64,000 bases of DNA from Deltaproteobacteria bacterium. GTDB taxonomy: Bacteria; Desulfobacterota; Desulfobacteria; Desulfobacterales; Desulfosarcinaceae. The translations under genes and the position numbers were made by a program. Position 1 is the first letter of the stretch. Every line of letters begins with the position of its first letter. Where the stretch lies: contig JAKALP010000023.1 of NCBI GenBank assembly GCA_021824175.1, positions 1-64,000 of the forward strand. Reading direction: 5' to 3'. The notes beneath the pieces were generated by a model that saw only the letters and a list, made by a program, of their open reading frames with translations, was not told the origin of the DNA and ran no database searches. Shown here in pieces: positions 54,960-63,972 of this stretch.

Positions 54960-55642
54960 TTGCGAACAAGAAGACTTTCAGCAAGGGTGTCATTTTGATG
55001 ATCCTCTTCAGCATCGTGTTGGTGGCCATGTTCATGCCATTGTTCAACGGCCAGAACGGGCTGCAAACCATGGATAACCTCTACAACTCCATCTCCAAGG
55101 GCTCGGCCTACTATATCCCAAAAGCGGACAAGACCATCAGCAAACTATCCGGCCAGCCGGTGGAGGTGACCATTAAGCTGAAATCGGCCGAACAGGCCGA
55201 GCAGACCGCCAGGTTGTTCAACGCCGGCGGCGCCATGGTCAATGTCAACGCCGAAACCCTCAAGGTGGCCGGTGATTTTACTACCTTGTTCAAAAACTGC
55301 CTGGCCGATGCCAAATTGATGTATGACAACAATGGCGATGCGGTCCAATCCAAATATGGTTACGACCCGCGCCGGGTCATGTTCAACTGGTGGCAGGCCA
55401 GCAGTAAGATGGAAGAGGAGCTCAACAAACAGTCACAGTTTAATAAAGCCGCGGCCGTCCACTCGGTGATGACCAAGGCCATTGAACCGGCCTATAACTA
55501 CTTCGGTATCCAGGGGCAGAAAATCAAAGACCGCCTGGGCGTGGTGATCTTCTCCTTGGTGTTCTACGTGATCTACACCATGTGGTACGGCTTCGCCATC
55601 CTGTATATGTTTGAAGGCTGGGGGCTGCAGTTGGAGCATTGA
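54956..55642 (+). CDS. Two-span membrane protein paired with the TSUP permease
   Basis: 228 residues from the ATG at 54956, after AAAGGAGAGGAGGG and overlapping the permease stop. An N-terminal span (GVILMILFSIVLVAMFMPLF) and a C-terminal span (VVIFSLVFYVIYTMWYGFAI) bracket an extracytoplasmic domain of about 150 residues (SGQPVEVTIKLKSAEQAEQT, DPRRVMFNWWQASSKMEEEL). I do not recognise a family. Translational coupling suggests it is a partner or accessory subunit of the exporter. Confidence 0.75.
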   Translation: MIANKKTFSKGVILMILFSIVLVAMFMPLFNGQNGLQTMDNLYNSISKGSAYYIPKADKTISKLSGQPVEVTIKLKSAEQAEQTARLFNAGGAMVNVNAETLKVAGDFTTLFKNCLADAKLMYDNNGDAVQSKYGYDPRRVMFNWWQASSKMEEELNKQSQFNKAAAVHSVMTKAIEPAYNYFGIQGQKIKDRLGVVIFSLVFYVIYTMWYGFAILYMFEGWGLQLEH

Positions 55643-55762
55643 TGGTAGTAAATGGTTGCAAAGGCTCTTTTTCCGCTCCGTCAAACTGGTCGTGGAGAAG
55701 AGCTGCCGGCTATAGCGGCGGCATGCATTCTTCCACCGTGCGCTATGGATATGAAGTATTAG

Positions 55763-55806
55763 GGGCTAGAGGCAAAAAGGTTTCACCTTGCCTTTAGCCC
55801 TTCTTC
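55763..55806 (+). terminator. Hairpin terminator after the TSUP cluster
   Basis: GGGCTAGAGGCAA (from 55763) pairs with TTGCCTTTAGCCC (to 55800) through an imperfect stem with a loop around AAAGGTTTCACC; TTCTTCCTTAT follows. It separates the exporter genes from the PEP-synthase-like gene. Confidence 0.75.
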
Positions 55807-55879
55807 CTTATAGCGTTGGCACAGGATTGGTTCGCTTTAGGCCGGAAACATCCATGATGCGAGGTTGGCGATATCCACC

Positions 55880-58516
55880 ATGATCCAACGGTTGCGCACC
55901 TTTTTAAGCAAGTTCCGCAAAAGCATTCAGGCGCACAGCGACGAAGAGGTCGAAGCGCTGCGCGTTGGATTCAAGGAGCGCTACCATCAGTTCAAATTGT
56001 TGCTCAACGCCAACAACCGCGCTCTGGAGTTGATGTCCGAGATTGAACGGGCCCTGCAAGGCAGCACTCCCTTCGGCATGCATTTTGTGCGCTCCCAGTG
56101 CACGCGCATCTCCACGGATGTATTTCAGATCATCAAACACATCAACGCCCTGGCTCCCAATAAGTACAGCGTCCTTTTCGAACGTTTCAAAGAGATTCAA
56201 CACCAGCTCAATCCGTTTGTTCATCCATCGACTTGCGAAATTAAAGGACCCTTGGTGATGCCCATGGCCACGGTCGATCGCGGCAGCGCGGATCAAACCG
56301 GGCCTAAAATGGCCAACCTGGCCGAAGTAGCCAAACAACTGCAATTAAAAATCCCCGATGGATTTGCCATTACGGCCGCCGCTTTCGAGTGCTTCATGGC
56401 TTCGGGTGACCTGCAGGCCGAAATCGACCGGCGCATCCAAGCCGCCGAGATCGAACGGCCCGATCATCTGTATGCCTTGAGCATCTCCATCCAGCAATTG
56501 ATTATCGAGGCGCCCGTACCTTCCCATTTGTCCCAGGCTATTGCCAAAGCCATGGAGCAATTGGAAGCCGCCAGCGGCCGGAGCGTGTTCCTGGCGGTGC
56601 GCAGCAGTGCTTTGGGCGAGGATTTGGCCGAAACGTCCTTTGCCGGCCAGTATCGCTCGGTCCTCAATGTGGGCAAAGAGACGCTCTTTACCGCCTATAA
56701 AGAAGTACTGGCCAGCAAATACAGTCTGCCGGCCATGACCTACCGGTTGCAACGGGGTATCCGCGACGAAGATGTGCCCATGTGCGTCGGTTGCCTGCGG
56801 ATGATCGATGCCAAGGCCGGCGGTGTCCTGTACACCCGCAACCCGGTAGATATCCGCGACGATACCATGATTATTCATGGCGCCTGGGGCTTGCCCAAGT
56901 CGGTGGTGGACGGCACCACGGTACCCGACCAATTCGTGATCCGCCGGGGCGACACCCTGGCCGTGGAGGCGAGCCAGATCCAGCACAAAGCCCAGCGCTA
57001 CGTCTGTTTTCCCGAAGAGGGGGTTTGTCGCATGGCGCTGACCGGACCTGAGGCGGATCAGCCGTGCCTGAGCGATGCCCAGGCCTTGGCCCTGGCTGAA
57101 ATGGGCCTGCGCATCGAAACGTATTATGGAACTGCCCAGGATATCGAGTGGGCGTTGGATGACGACGACCAGATCGTTCTGCTGCAATGCCGGCCTTTGA
57201 AGCAGATCAGCCCTGGCGCCAAGAACTTGCCGGCCGCGGACAGCCGCTGGTCCATCCGCGCCCAAGGCGGCCAAACCGCAAGCACCGGCGTGGCCGCGGG
57301 CAAAGTATTCATTGTTAACAAGGAGGCTGATGCCCTCCAATTCCCCAAAGGGGCCATCCTCGTGACCGCCCAAGCGCTACCGCGCTGGGCTATGCTGCTG
57401 AATCGGGCCGCGGCCGTAATCACCGAACAGGGCAGTCTGGCCGGTCATTTGGCCAATGTGGCCAGGGAGTTCCAAGTGCCGGCCATTTTTGGTTTGGAAG
57501 ATGCCACCCAGCACCTGAAGTCCAGCGAGTCAGTCACGGTGGATGCCAGCACCTGCAGGATTTATCATGGTCGCATCGAGGAATTGCTGGCGCTTCGCGA
57601 AGCACCGCGCAACCTCATGGCGGGCAGCCGGGTGTGGCAGATGCTCGACAACGCGGCGCGTCTGATCATTCCGCTGCATCTGCTCAATCCCGACAGTCCC
57701 GAATTTAAGGCCGACAAGTGTCGTACATTGCATGATATCACCCGTTTTTGTCATGAAAAAGCGGTACAGGAGATGTTTCGCTTCGGCAAAGAGCACCACT
57801 TCCCTGAACGTTCCAGCAAGCAACTGCATGCCCAGGTCCCCATGCAGTGGTGGGTGCTCAACCTGGACGACGGCTTTACCACTGAGGTGGACGGCCGCTT
57901 CGTGGAGTTGACCAATATCTGCTCCATCCCCATGCTGGCCTTGTGGGAAGGAATTGCCGCGCATCCCTGGGAGGGGCCGCCGCCGCTGGATGGCAAAGGC
58001 TTTGCTTCGGTGATGTTCCAGGCCACCACCAACAAGGCCTTGTTGCCCACGGTGCGCTCCACAATGACCAATCGCAATTACTTCATGATCGCCAAAAACT
58101 ACTGCAGCTTGCAATCGCGTCTGGGATTTCACTTCTCCATCATCGAATCTTTGGTCAGCGAGCGCACCAGCGAGAATTACATCAATTTCCATTTCAAAGG
58201 CGGCGGCGCCGATACCTCACGCAGGATCAAGCGGGTTCAGTTCATCAAGGAGATTTTGGAGCCTTACGGCTTCCGCATGACCATCAAGGAAGATCACCTC
58301 AACGCGCGCATCGAGCAGTACATCATGAGCACCATTGTCCAGTACTTGAAGATTTTGGGCTACTTGACTATCCATACGCGTCAACTGGATATGATCATGT
58401 CCAACCCCACCATGTTGAATCACTACCGCCAGAAGATCCTGGCCGGCATCGACGATATGCTGGCGGCCAAGGCCGTTGCCAGCGCCAAGCCGGAAATGCA
58501 ATCGGCGGGGTTGTAG
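55880..58516 (+). CDS. PEP-synthase-like phosphotransferase with novel C-terminal domain
   Basis: 878 residues from the ATG at 55880 (a TTG at 55865 is an alternative). Residues 1-130 are helical. A PEP-synthase ATP-grasp domain follows (KMANLAEVAKQLQLKIPDGF, AVRSSALGEDLAETSFAGQY, GVLYTRNPVDIRDDTMIIHG, AQDIEWALDDDDQIVLLQCR). Near 500-570 is the mobile phosphohistidine domain with GSLAGHLANVAREFQVPAIF, where PEP synthase has a GGxTSHAA-type motif. In place of the PEP-binding barrel, residues ~590-878 hold an unrecognised domain (WWVLNLDDGFTTEVDGRFVE, YCSLQSRLGFHFSIIESLVS). ATP-driven His phosphorylation is likely, but the acceptor is unknown. It follows the receiver-exporter cluster on the same strand, after a terminator. 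Confidence 0.82.
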   Translation: MIQRLRTFLSKFRKSIQAHSDEEVEALRVGFKERYHQFKLLLNANNRALELMSEIERALQGSTPFGMHFVRSQCTRISTDVFQIIKHINALAPNKYSVLFERFKEIQHQLNPFVHPSTCEIKGPLVMPMATVDRGSADQTGPKMANLAEVAKQLQLKIPDGFAITAAAFECFMASGDLQAEIDRRIQAAEIERPDHLYALSISIQQLIIEAPVPSHLSQAIAKAMEQLEAASGRSVFLAVRSSALGEDLAETSFAGQYRSVLNVGKETLFTAYKEVLASKYSLPAMTYRLQRGIRDEDVPMCVGCLRMIDAKAGGVLYTRNPVDIRDDTMIIHGAWGLPKSVVDGTTVPDQFVIRRGDTLAVEASQIQHKAQRYVCFPEEGVCRMALTGPEADQPCLSDAQALALAEMGLRIETYYGTAQDIEWALDDDDQIVLLQCRPLKQISPGAKNLPAADSRWSIRAQGGQTASTGVAAGKVFIVNKEADALQFPKGAILVTAQALPRWAMLLNRAAAVITEQGSLAGHLANVAREFQVPAIFGLEDATQHLKSSESVTVDASTCRIYHGRIEELLALREAPRNLMAGSRVWQMLDNAARLIIPLHLLNPDSPEFKADKCRTLHDITRFCHEKAVQEMFRFGKEHHFPERSSKQLHAQVPMQWWVLNLDDGFTTEVDGRFVELTNICSIPMLALWEGIAAHPWEGPPPLDGKGFASVMFQATTNKALLPTVRSTMTNRNYFMIAKNYCSLQSRLGFHFSIIESLVSERTSENYINFHFKGGGADTSRRIKRVQFIKEILEPYGFRMTIKEDHLNARIEQYIMSTIVQYLKILGYLTIHTRQLDMIMSNPTMLNHYRQKILAGIDDMLAAKAVASAKPEMQSAGL

Positions 58517-58517
58517 G

Positions 58518-58612
58518 GTAAAGGGACTTCGGGGCTGGGAGGGAGGTAGGGCAAAGGGACTAAGGGACAAAGGGATAGAGGGACGAAGGGACTGAGGGAC
58601 AAAGTAATTTTT
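58518..58612. repeat. G-rich 8-bp-periodic element (single orientation)
   Basis: Units GGGACTAA, GGGACAAA, GGGATAGA and GGGACGAA follow directly after the PEP-synthase-like stop, ending with GGGACAAAGTAATTTTTTGC. The 3' end resembles the ends at 11.03, 20.23 and 63.12 kb. It is non-coding. Confidence 0.75.
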
Positions 58613-58632
58613 TGCTCGGGTGCGGTGCGCGG

Positions 58633-58683
58633 GAACGAAGAAGGGAAATGCCGTCGGCTGGGAACAAATCGGGCGGGCTTTAG
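58633..58683 (+). repeat. 51-bp direct repeat, left copy, before the toxin gene
   Basis: Begins GAACGAAGAAGGGAAATGCC and ends GGGCGGGCTTTAG. The right copy is at 59555-59605, with 47 of 51 positions identical. The pair brackets the toxin-antitoxin genes. Confidence 0.85.
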
Positions 58684-58818
58684 ATCCGTTTGTTTTTTTA
58701 AACCTCGAATCACACGGATGACTCGAATGGGCAGGCGATAGGACGCCGCAAGAAGAGGGGGATGTATTGCAATATAGCACTAAGTGTTATAATATGAGCT
58801 CAAGATCGGGGAGGAACG

Positions 58819-59202
58819 GTGCGGGTATTTAAGACCAAATGGTTTACGCGTTTTGCGCGGAAAGAGGATATCTCTGACAGCAGGCTTGTTGAGGCCGTAC
58901 GGGAAATAGAAACAGGACTGAATGACGGCGAATTGGGAAGGGGCATTATCAAAAAACGCGTGGCCCGCAAAGGCGAGGGAAAAAGAGGCGGATATCGAAC
59001 GATTATTGTTTATCGTACAAGAACGATAGCTGTATTTGTATATGGTTTTCCTAAAAGCACAAAAGCCAACTTAACTGCCCAGGAATTGGAAGCTTATCAA
59101 AGATTAGCGAAAATCTACTTGGCGCTGGATCAAAACGATATAGCCAATGCAATGAACGCCGGCGAGTTGATGGAGGTGCAATACCATGGCCAAGAAATAT
59201 AA
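58819..59202 (+). CDS. RelE/HigB-type toxin of a type II system
   Basis: 127 residues starting with a GTG after GGGGAGG. The pattern MRVFKTKWFTRFARKEDISD, GIIKKRVARKGEGKRGGYRT and TIAVFVYGFPKSTKANLTAQ matches HigB-like toxins, which cleave mRNA on or off the ribosome. Basic residues (RGGYRT, KR) are those expected for RNA contact. It overlaps the start of the antitoxin gene by 17 bases. Toxin-first order is typical of higBA-type modules. Confidence 0.85.
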   Translation: MRVFKTKWFTRFARKEDISDSRLVEAVREIETGLNDGELGRGIIKKRVARKGEGKRGGYRTIIVYRTRTIAVFVYGFPKSTKANLTAQELEAYQRLAKIYLALDQNDIANAMNAGELMEVQYHGQEI

Positions 59203-59503
59203 AAGCGACCCATTAGAGGCGTTGCACAAGACAGCAGAAGGACTGCACCGAATCGGGCTGGTCAACCGAAAAACGATGAGGGATTTTGATGCATCCTGTC
59301 TGACTACGGTTGAAAAACTTACGCCCAAGGAAATTACCGAATTGAGAAAAAAGGAGGGGGTCAGCCAGGCTATATTTGCGCACTATCTAAATGTGACGAC
59401 CGGGCTTGTGAGCCAATGGGAGCGGGGCGAAAAACAGCCGCGGGGCCCATCTTTGAAACTTCTGGCCCTTGTTCGTAAAAAGGGTTTGGACGCCATAGCC
59501 TGA
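59186..59503 (+). CDS. XRE-family antitoxin
   Basis: 105 residues with a helix-turn-helix: LTPKEITELRKKEGVSQAIF, AHYLNVTTGLVSQWERGEKQ, PRGPSLKLLALV. The N-terminal ~40 residues would neutralise the toxin. It probably represses the operon by binding near the toxin start. Low-GC third positions compared with the neighbouring genes fit a horizontally acquired module, though I have not counted codons. Confidence 0.88.
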   Translation: MAKKYKSDPLEALHKTAEGLHRIGLVNRKTMRDFDASCLTTVEKLTPKEITELRKKEGVSQAIFAHYLNVTTGLVSQWERGEKQPRGPSLKLLALVRKKGLDAIA

Positions 59504-59554
59504 ATTCTCTTTCCGATGCTTGGCGTGGGAACGAGGAAGTATTAATGGGGTTAT

Positions 59555-59613
59555 GAACGAAGAAGAGAAATGCCGTCGATTGGGAAGAAATCGGGCGGGC
59601 TTTAGGCCCGCCC
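59555..59613 (+). repeat. 51-bp direct repeat, right copy, with GC hairpin
   Basis: The repeat occupies 59555-59605. Its end merges into a hairpin GGGCGGGC (59593-59600), loop TTTAG, GCCCGCCC (59606-59613), which may end the antitoxin transcript. The left copy lacks the second arm. Just upstream, GCGTGGGAACGAGGAAGTAT (59523-59542) resembles one arm of the hairpin at 20.13 kb. Confidence 0.85.
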
Positions 59614-59655
59614 CTTGTAGCTGATCTACACGGATTTTTTTTTATTAGGTGTGGA

Positions 59656-60690
59656 TTAGAAGGTCATGGCGGCCGAAATATAGACCGCTCCGCCCTTGAA
59701 GCGATTGGTGCCCTCATATTCCCAGAGCCACTTGGCGATCAGGTTCAAAGGCCGTCCTCCCACCTTGGGGGCCCACAGAAATGCCGGTCCAACGGCGCCG
59801 CCAGTGCTTTTGTAGCCTCCCAGGCGATTATCGAAGTTGGCATTAAAAGTATCATAGCCCGTGCCGCTGTCGGCGGTCGTCTGTTTATAGTAGTAGCCCA
59901 CCAGCCCCAGGCCGACCTCTTCGGAGAGATACTGGGCCAGGGTGTAATCGAGGTGGAACTCATCGCCGGTTTTGTAATGGGTTTTGTCGTTTTCCTGATT
60001 GAAAATATAGCCCGCCGTGAAGGAGACTTCGTGTCCGCGCTTGGGGTCGAGCCAGGTGAAGCCGAACAGGGTGTCGTAACCCCAGTAATTACGGCCCATG
60101 TTGGCGGCATCGTTGACATCATACACGCCGGTAGGGATGATGATATTTTCGGCGGCCATGAAGTGAAAATCACCCATGTCCCAGGCCAAGCCAAAGGGTA
60201 CAGCCTGGATATCTCCCAAGCCGCTGGTGGTATCCTTTAAGGAATAGGCATCCAGTGGTGGCGCAACGGTCTGTTTCAGTTCGCCGCTGAAGCCAACGGG
60301 AATGTTGATGTTGGCGAAGTATCGCCCACCCAGCAATTTGAAATCCTTGGTGGCCCAGACGGCCTGGACCAGATCCACCCAAGCCGTCATCTCCAGCTTG
60401 ACGCTGGAAATGCCATAGGCTGGCGGCAGATCATCCACCGTACCATACAAGTACATCACATTCTCCCGGACGGAGAGCCCCGGTTGAATGATATTCATGG
60501 TAAAATCGCCGAAGGAGCCAGGAGTGTAATCACTGGTGGCGCCCTCGCTGGCCAGGGCGGTGGAGGCCGCTGTCAGCCCAACCAAAAGTATTAAGCAGAG
60601 GAAAACCAATCGTGCCGGGCGCAAGGGCTGGAAGCAATTGGCGTTCACTGGGTACCGATCCATTTTCAATGCATGGCGTTGATGCTTCAT
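59656..60690 (-). CDS. Outer-membrane SphA/phenol-MetA-pathway-type protein
   Basis: 344 residues from the ATG at 60690, which follows GAAGGAGGAG. A signal peptide (LVFLCLILLVGLTAASTALA) is followed by strands typical of the Phenol_MetA_deg/SphA barrel family: PGSFGDFTMNIIQPGLSVRE, GLGDIQAVPFGLAWDMGDFH, NYWGYDTLFGFTWLDPKRGH and a C-terminal Phe (YISAAMTF). Such proteins are thought to admit hydrophobic compounds through the outer membrane; the ligand here is not known. It stands alone. Confidence 0.82.
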   Translation of the reverse strand: MKHQRHALKMDRYPVNANCFQPLRPARLVFLCLILLVGLTAASTALASEGATSDYTPGSFGDFTMNIIQPGLSVRENVMYLYGTVDDLPPAYGISSVKLEMTAWVDLVQAVWATKDFKLLGGRYFANINIPVGFSGELKQTVAPPLDAYSLKDTTSGLGDIQAVPFGLAWDMGDFHFMAAENIIIPTGVYDVNDAANMGRNYWGYDTLFGFTWLDPKRGHEVSFTAGYIFNQENDKTHYKTGDEFHLDYTLAQYLSEEVGLGLVGYYYKQTTADSGTGYDTFNANFDNRLGGYKSTGGAVGPAFLWAPKVGGRPLNLIAKWLWEYEGTNRFKGGAVYISAAMTF

Positions 60691-60877
60691 GGTTTCTCCT
60701 CCTTCGTGGGTTGGGTCCATGTCACCTTATGGGTTGATTGGGGGCTGGGGATACACTACTGCCATCTTCCGGTGATGGAAGAATTTTGCCGAGAGTGAAG
60801 AAGAAGCGTGCTCGTTCCGCGGAGAAGTACTTCCTAGTCGATAGAAGATCGCTTCGGTCATTTGCCCTGCTTGACGG

Positions 60878-61153
60878 CTACAGATCCACCCGGTCCTTGA
60901 GATCGGTGCCGGGCTTGAAAAAAGGCAAGCGTTTGGGTTTGACGATGACGGTTTCACCGCTCTTGGGATTACGTCCGGTATAGCTTTTGTATTCTTTGAT
61001 CTTCAGGGCGCACAGGCCGCGGATCTCTACCCGGTCACCGCGGGTCAGCGCATCGGTCATGGAGTCAAACATCAGATCCACCACGCGTCTAGACTCTTGC
61101 TTGGAGATCCCTTCTTGTTCCGCCAGTTTTGATATTAATTCCAGTTTGTTCAT
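60878..61153 (-). CDS. HU/IHF-family DNA-binding protein
   Basis: 91 residues from MNKLELISKLAEQEGISKQE; an ATG two codons upstream is possible. The DNA-binding arm EYKSYTGRNPKSGETVIVKP and the tail RLPFFKPGTDLKDRVDL are typical, and the region GDRVEIRGLCALKIKEY leans toward IHF. It bends DNA and could assist sigma-54 promoters. It is divergent from lemA across a 330-base gap. Confidence 0.92.
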   Translation of the reverse strand: MNKLELISKLAEQEGISKQESRRVVDLMFDSMTDALTRGDRVEIRGLCALKIKEYKSYTGRNPKSGETVIVKPKRLPFFKPGTDLKDRVDL

Positions 61154-61483
61154 AGACATCCAACGTTTGGCGATCACTGGCCGTGATCTTTGATTGTTAA
61201 CCTATTAAAACATTGTAATTAACATGTAACCGTCGGTTAGAGTGATCCATTCGGGCAGGCCGTCGGTCGGGGAAAGTTACGAACATCCTTTGCGTCATAT
61301 GGTGCTTTCTTGTGCGTAATGACTTATTTGATGACCCGGAATTATTACAGCATCTTACTAGGCCCGTGGAATTGGGTCAATCGGGTTTTTAGAATTTTTT
61401 ATTGCCGTAGCCATCCAAAAACGCAGTGGTTCATGGTAAGGGTAAAAAGAAAATAAATTTATCAAAATGATTGGAGGAAGACG
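61154..61483. other. Divergent intergenic region between the HU/IHF gene and lemA
   Basis: 330 bases with no open frame of note. AT-rich sequence at 61195-61225 and 61380-61470 probably holds the two divergent promoters. TTGGAGGAAGACG before 61484 is the lemA ribosome site. Confidence 0.4.
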
Positions 61484-62071
61484 ATGCGCCACCATTTAGC
61501 ACGAGTTACATTGCTCCTGGCCGTATGCATGGTATTGGCCGGCTGTGGTTACAACACCCTGATCGAAAAGGAAGAGACGGTCAAGAAAGCCTGGAGCGAT
61601 ATTGATACGACCCTGCAGCGCCGGGCTGACCTGATTCCCAACCTGGTGGAAACCGTCAAGGGCTACGCTGGTCATGAAAAGGAGACCTTACAGGCGGTTA
61701 TAGAGGCCCGGGCCAAGGCCACCAGCGTGCAGCTTAAGGCCGATGATCTGGGCGACGCCCAGGCCATGGGGCAATTCATGCAAGCCCAAGGCGGACTGAC
61801 GTCAGCTTTGGCGCGCTTGATGGTGGTGGTGGAACAATACCCTGACCTTAAGGCCAATCAAAACTTCATGGATCTGCAAAACCAATTGGAGGGCACCGAA
61901 AATCGCATCAACGTGGCCCGCCAGCGGTACAACGCGGCCGTGGCCGATTTCAATGCCATGGTGCGTAAGCTGCCATATAGTATTACCAACAGCTTGTTGC
62001 TGCATTTGAAACCCAAGGAGTATTTCAAAGCCCAGAGCGAGGCCGAAAATGCGCCCAAGGTGAAGTTCTAA
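61484..62071 (+). CDS. lemA: LemA-family lipoprotein
   Basis: 195 residues with a lipobox ([16 protein letters not shown]). The LemA signature is [20 protein letters not shown] followed by [19 protein letters not shown], then helices ending [17 protein letters not shown]. It is anchored to a membrane with its helical bundle on the outer side. The role is not defined; LemA genes very often precede TPM-domain genes, as here with a one-base gap. Confidence 0.93.
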   Translation: MRHHLARVTLLLAVCMVLAGCGYNTLIEKEETVKKAWSDIDTTLQRRADLIPNLVETVKGYAGHEKETLQAVIEARAKATSVQLKADDLGDAQAMGQFMQAQGGLTSALARLMVVVEQYPDLKANQNFMDLQNQLEGTENRINVARQRYNAAVADFNAMVRKLPYSITNSLLLHLKPKEYFKAQSEAENAPKVKF

Positions 62072-62072
62072 G

Positions 62073-63002
62073 ATGGAACTCAAGAGGATGAAATTCGGTG
62101 AACGCCGGCGCGCCTGGTTCAGCCTGACTGTTTTGCTTCTTTTAGTTTCCTGGATGCTCCCCCAGGCCCTCAGGGCGCTGGCGGTGCCTCAGCTCCAGGG
62201 ACGGGTCAACGACTATGCCCACCTGTTGAGCGCGCCCACGGCGCGTCAACTGGAAGCGATATTGGCTGATCTGGAGCGCACCGACAGCACCCAGATCGTG
62301 GTGCTGACCATTGATTCCCTGGAAGGCGACTCCCTGGAGGATTTTTCCATCCGGGTGGCCGAAGGTTGGGGCATCGGCCAGAAGGGCAAGGACAATGGCG
62401 CCATCCTGCTGATCGCTAAGTCGGAGCGCAAGATTCGCATTGAGGTCGGCTATGGCCTGGAAGGCAAACTGACCGATCTGGTCAGCGGCCGCATTATCCG
62501 TAATGTGATCGGGCCCCAATTCAAAATGGGACGTTTTGATCAAGGCGTTAGTGACGGCGTGGCCGCCATGATCGCCGCGGTCCGGGGCGAGTATGTGGCC
62601 ACGACCCCGGCGCGCAGGACTGGATACAACAACCACAACAATGGCTCGGGCGGCATTTTCGCCCTGATCGTACTGTTCTTTTTGTTTCGCGTCGTGGGGC
62701 GCATCCACCGAGGTCTGGGTGTCGTAGCCGGTGGCGTATTTGCGCCCATTGCCGGTCTGCTTTTCCTGGGGGTTGGTTTTTTAGGCGCGCTGCTGCTCAT
62801 CCCCATCGGTATGTTGGCTGGATTCCTTCTGGGGCTTTTCGGCTCGCCTCTCTCTCACAGCCACCTGCGCACGCGGTCACGCGACACTACCTTCTGGACC
62901 GGCGGCTTTGGCGGTGGTGGAGGATTCTCTTCGGGCGGCTTCGGCGGGTTTTCAGGCGGTGGTGGCGGGTTCGGCGGTGGCGGATCGTCGGGCGGGTGGT
63001 GA
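62073..63002 (+). CDS. TPM-domain membrane protein (YgcG type) with Gly-rich tail
   Basis: 309 residues. A signal sequence (TVLLLLVSWMLPQALRALA) precedes the TPM domain (LQGRVNDYAHLLSAPTARQL, DSTQIVVLTIDSLEGDSLED, KDNGAILLIAKSERKIRIEV, GYGLEGKLTDLVSGRII). Two hydrophobic segments follow (GIFALIVLFFLFRVV and ALLLIPIGMLAGFLLGLFG), then a Gly/Phe/Ser-rich tail. It likely acts on the outer face of the inner membrane with LemA. Related domains have been linked to photosystem repair or phosphatase activity, but no activity is assigned here. Confidence 0.92.
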   Translation: MELKRMKFGERRRAWFSLTVLLLLVSWMLPQALRALAVPQLQGRVNDYAHLLSAPTARQLEAILADLERTDSTQIVVLTIDSLEGDSLEDFSIRVAEGWGIGQKGKDNGAILLIAKSERKIRIEVGYGLEGKLTDLVSGRIIRNVIGPQFKMGRFDQGVSDGVAAMIAAVRGEYVATTPARRTGYNNHNNGSGGIFALIVLFFLFRVVGRIHRGLGVVAGGVFAPIAGLLFLGVGFLGALLLIPIGMLAGFLLGLFGSPLSHSHLRTRSRDTTFWTGGFGGGGGFSSGGFGGFSGGGGGFGGGGSSGGW

Positions 63003-63125
63003 GGTGAAAAGAGGGAATGAGGGGCAAAGGCGCAAAGGGACTGAGGGACTAAGGGACTGAGGGACTAAGGGACGCAGGGACAAAGGCACATAGGCACAAA
63101 GGCACTGAGGGGCAAAGAAGTACTT
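63003..63125. repeat. G-rich 8-bp-periodic element (longest single run)
   Basis: Starts right after the YgcG-type stop. GGGACTGA and GGGACTAA alternate regularly (63038-63072), followed by GGCACAAA variants and an end GGGGCAAAGAAGTACTTTTC. It separates two TPM-domain genes and contains no open frame. Confidence 0.8.
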
Positions 63126-63180
63126 TTCATGAGTTGCCTAGTGTGTTGGGGTTTAGTGCGAAAACATGGAAGAAGTGAAT

Positions 63181-63834
63181 ATGAAAAAGCTTGCGCAACG
63201 ATTTTTATCCCCGGAAGAAAAGGCCCAGGTTGAAGCCGCCGTTGGGGCAGCCGAAAAAGAGACCTCGGGCGAGATCGTCTGCCTGATCCAATCGGCCAGC
63301 TACCACTACCCCATGGCCAATGTGATCGGCGCCACCCTTTTATCTCTGCCTCTATCCCTGGTGCTCACACCCGCAATCGGCGGTTTCTTCTGGATCGGCA
63401 CCCAAAACATGTGGCTGTTCATCGGCATTTTTGGTCTTTTGTTCGCAGCCTTCTATTTGCTCATAGATCGCATTCCCGCGCTCAAACGCCGCTTCATCGC
63501 CCGCACCGAACTGGAAGAGGAGGTTCAGGAAGCGGCCATGACCAGCTTTATTCATCATGGCCTTTACCGCACCAGGGACGCCAATGGCATTTTGATCTAC
63601 ATTTCGGTGTTCGAGCGTAAGGTGTGGGTCCTGGCGGACCGTGGCATTCATGCCAAGGTGGCCAACGGCCAATGGGATGGGGTCGTGGCCCGCATCACCG
63701 AAGGCATCCGCCAAAAGAAAGCCGCCACTGCCATCTGCGAAGCCGTGGCCGAGATTGGCGCGGTTTTGAAAACCCATTTCCCCATTAAGGCGGATGATAC
63801 CAACGAGCTGCGTAATGTGATCGTGGCGGGGTAG
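63181..63834 (+). CDS. Second TPM-domain protein
   Basis: 217 residues from the ATG at 63181, since GGAAG lies at the right distance; an ATG at 63166 is possible. The TPM region starts FLSPEEKAQVEAAVGAAEKE and includes SGEIVCLIQSASYHY. It is interrupted by two spans (VIGATLLSLPLSLVLTPAIG, LFIGIFGLLFAAFYLLID) and resumes with NGILIYISVFERKVWVLADR and GIHAKVANGQWDGVVARI. It belongs with the LemA and YgcG-type genes as one functional group. Confidence 0.9.
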   Translation: MKKLAQRFLSPEEKAQVEAAVGAAEKETSGEIVCLIQSASYHYPMANVIGATLLSLPLSLVLTPAIGGFFWIGTQNMWLFIGIFGLLFAAFYLLIDRIPALKRRFIARTELEEEVQEAAMTSFIHHGLYRTRDANGILIYISVFERKVWVLADRGIHAKVANGQWDGVVARITEGIRQKKAATAICEAVAEIGAVLKTHFPIKADDTNELRNVIVAG

Positions 63835-63972
63835 GGCAGCCACTGGCTGGGTAGAAGCCTCCCCAGCTTCAAACCTCCTTGTAAACTTAGCACCGCTCTG
63901 TTAAACTTTTCCTAAATCTTCGCTCAGTTCTCGTCTTCCGGCCCCAACAAATTTTTCTGTATGGAGGCAGGG

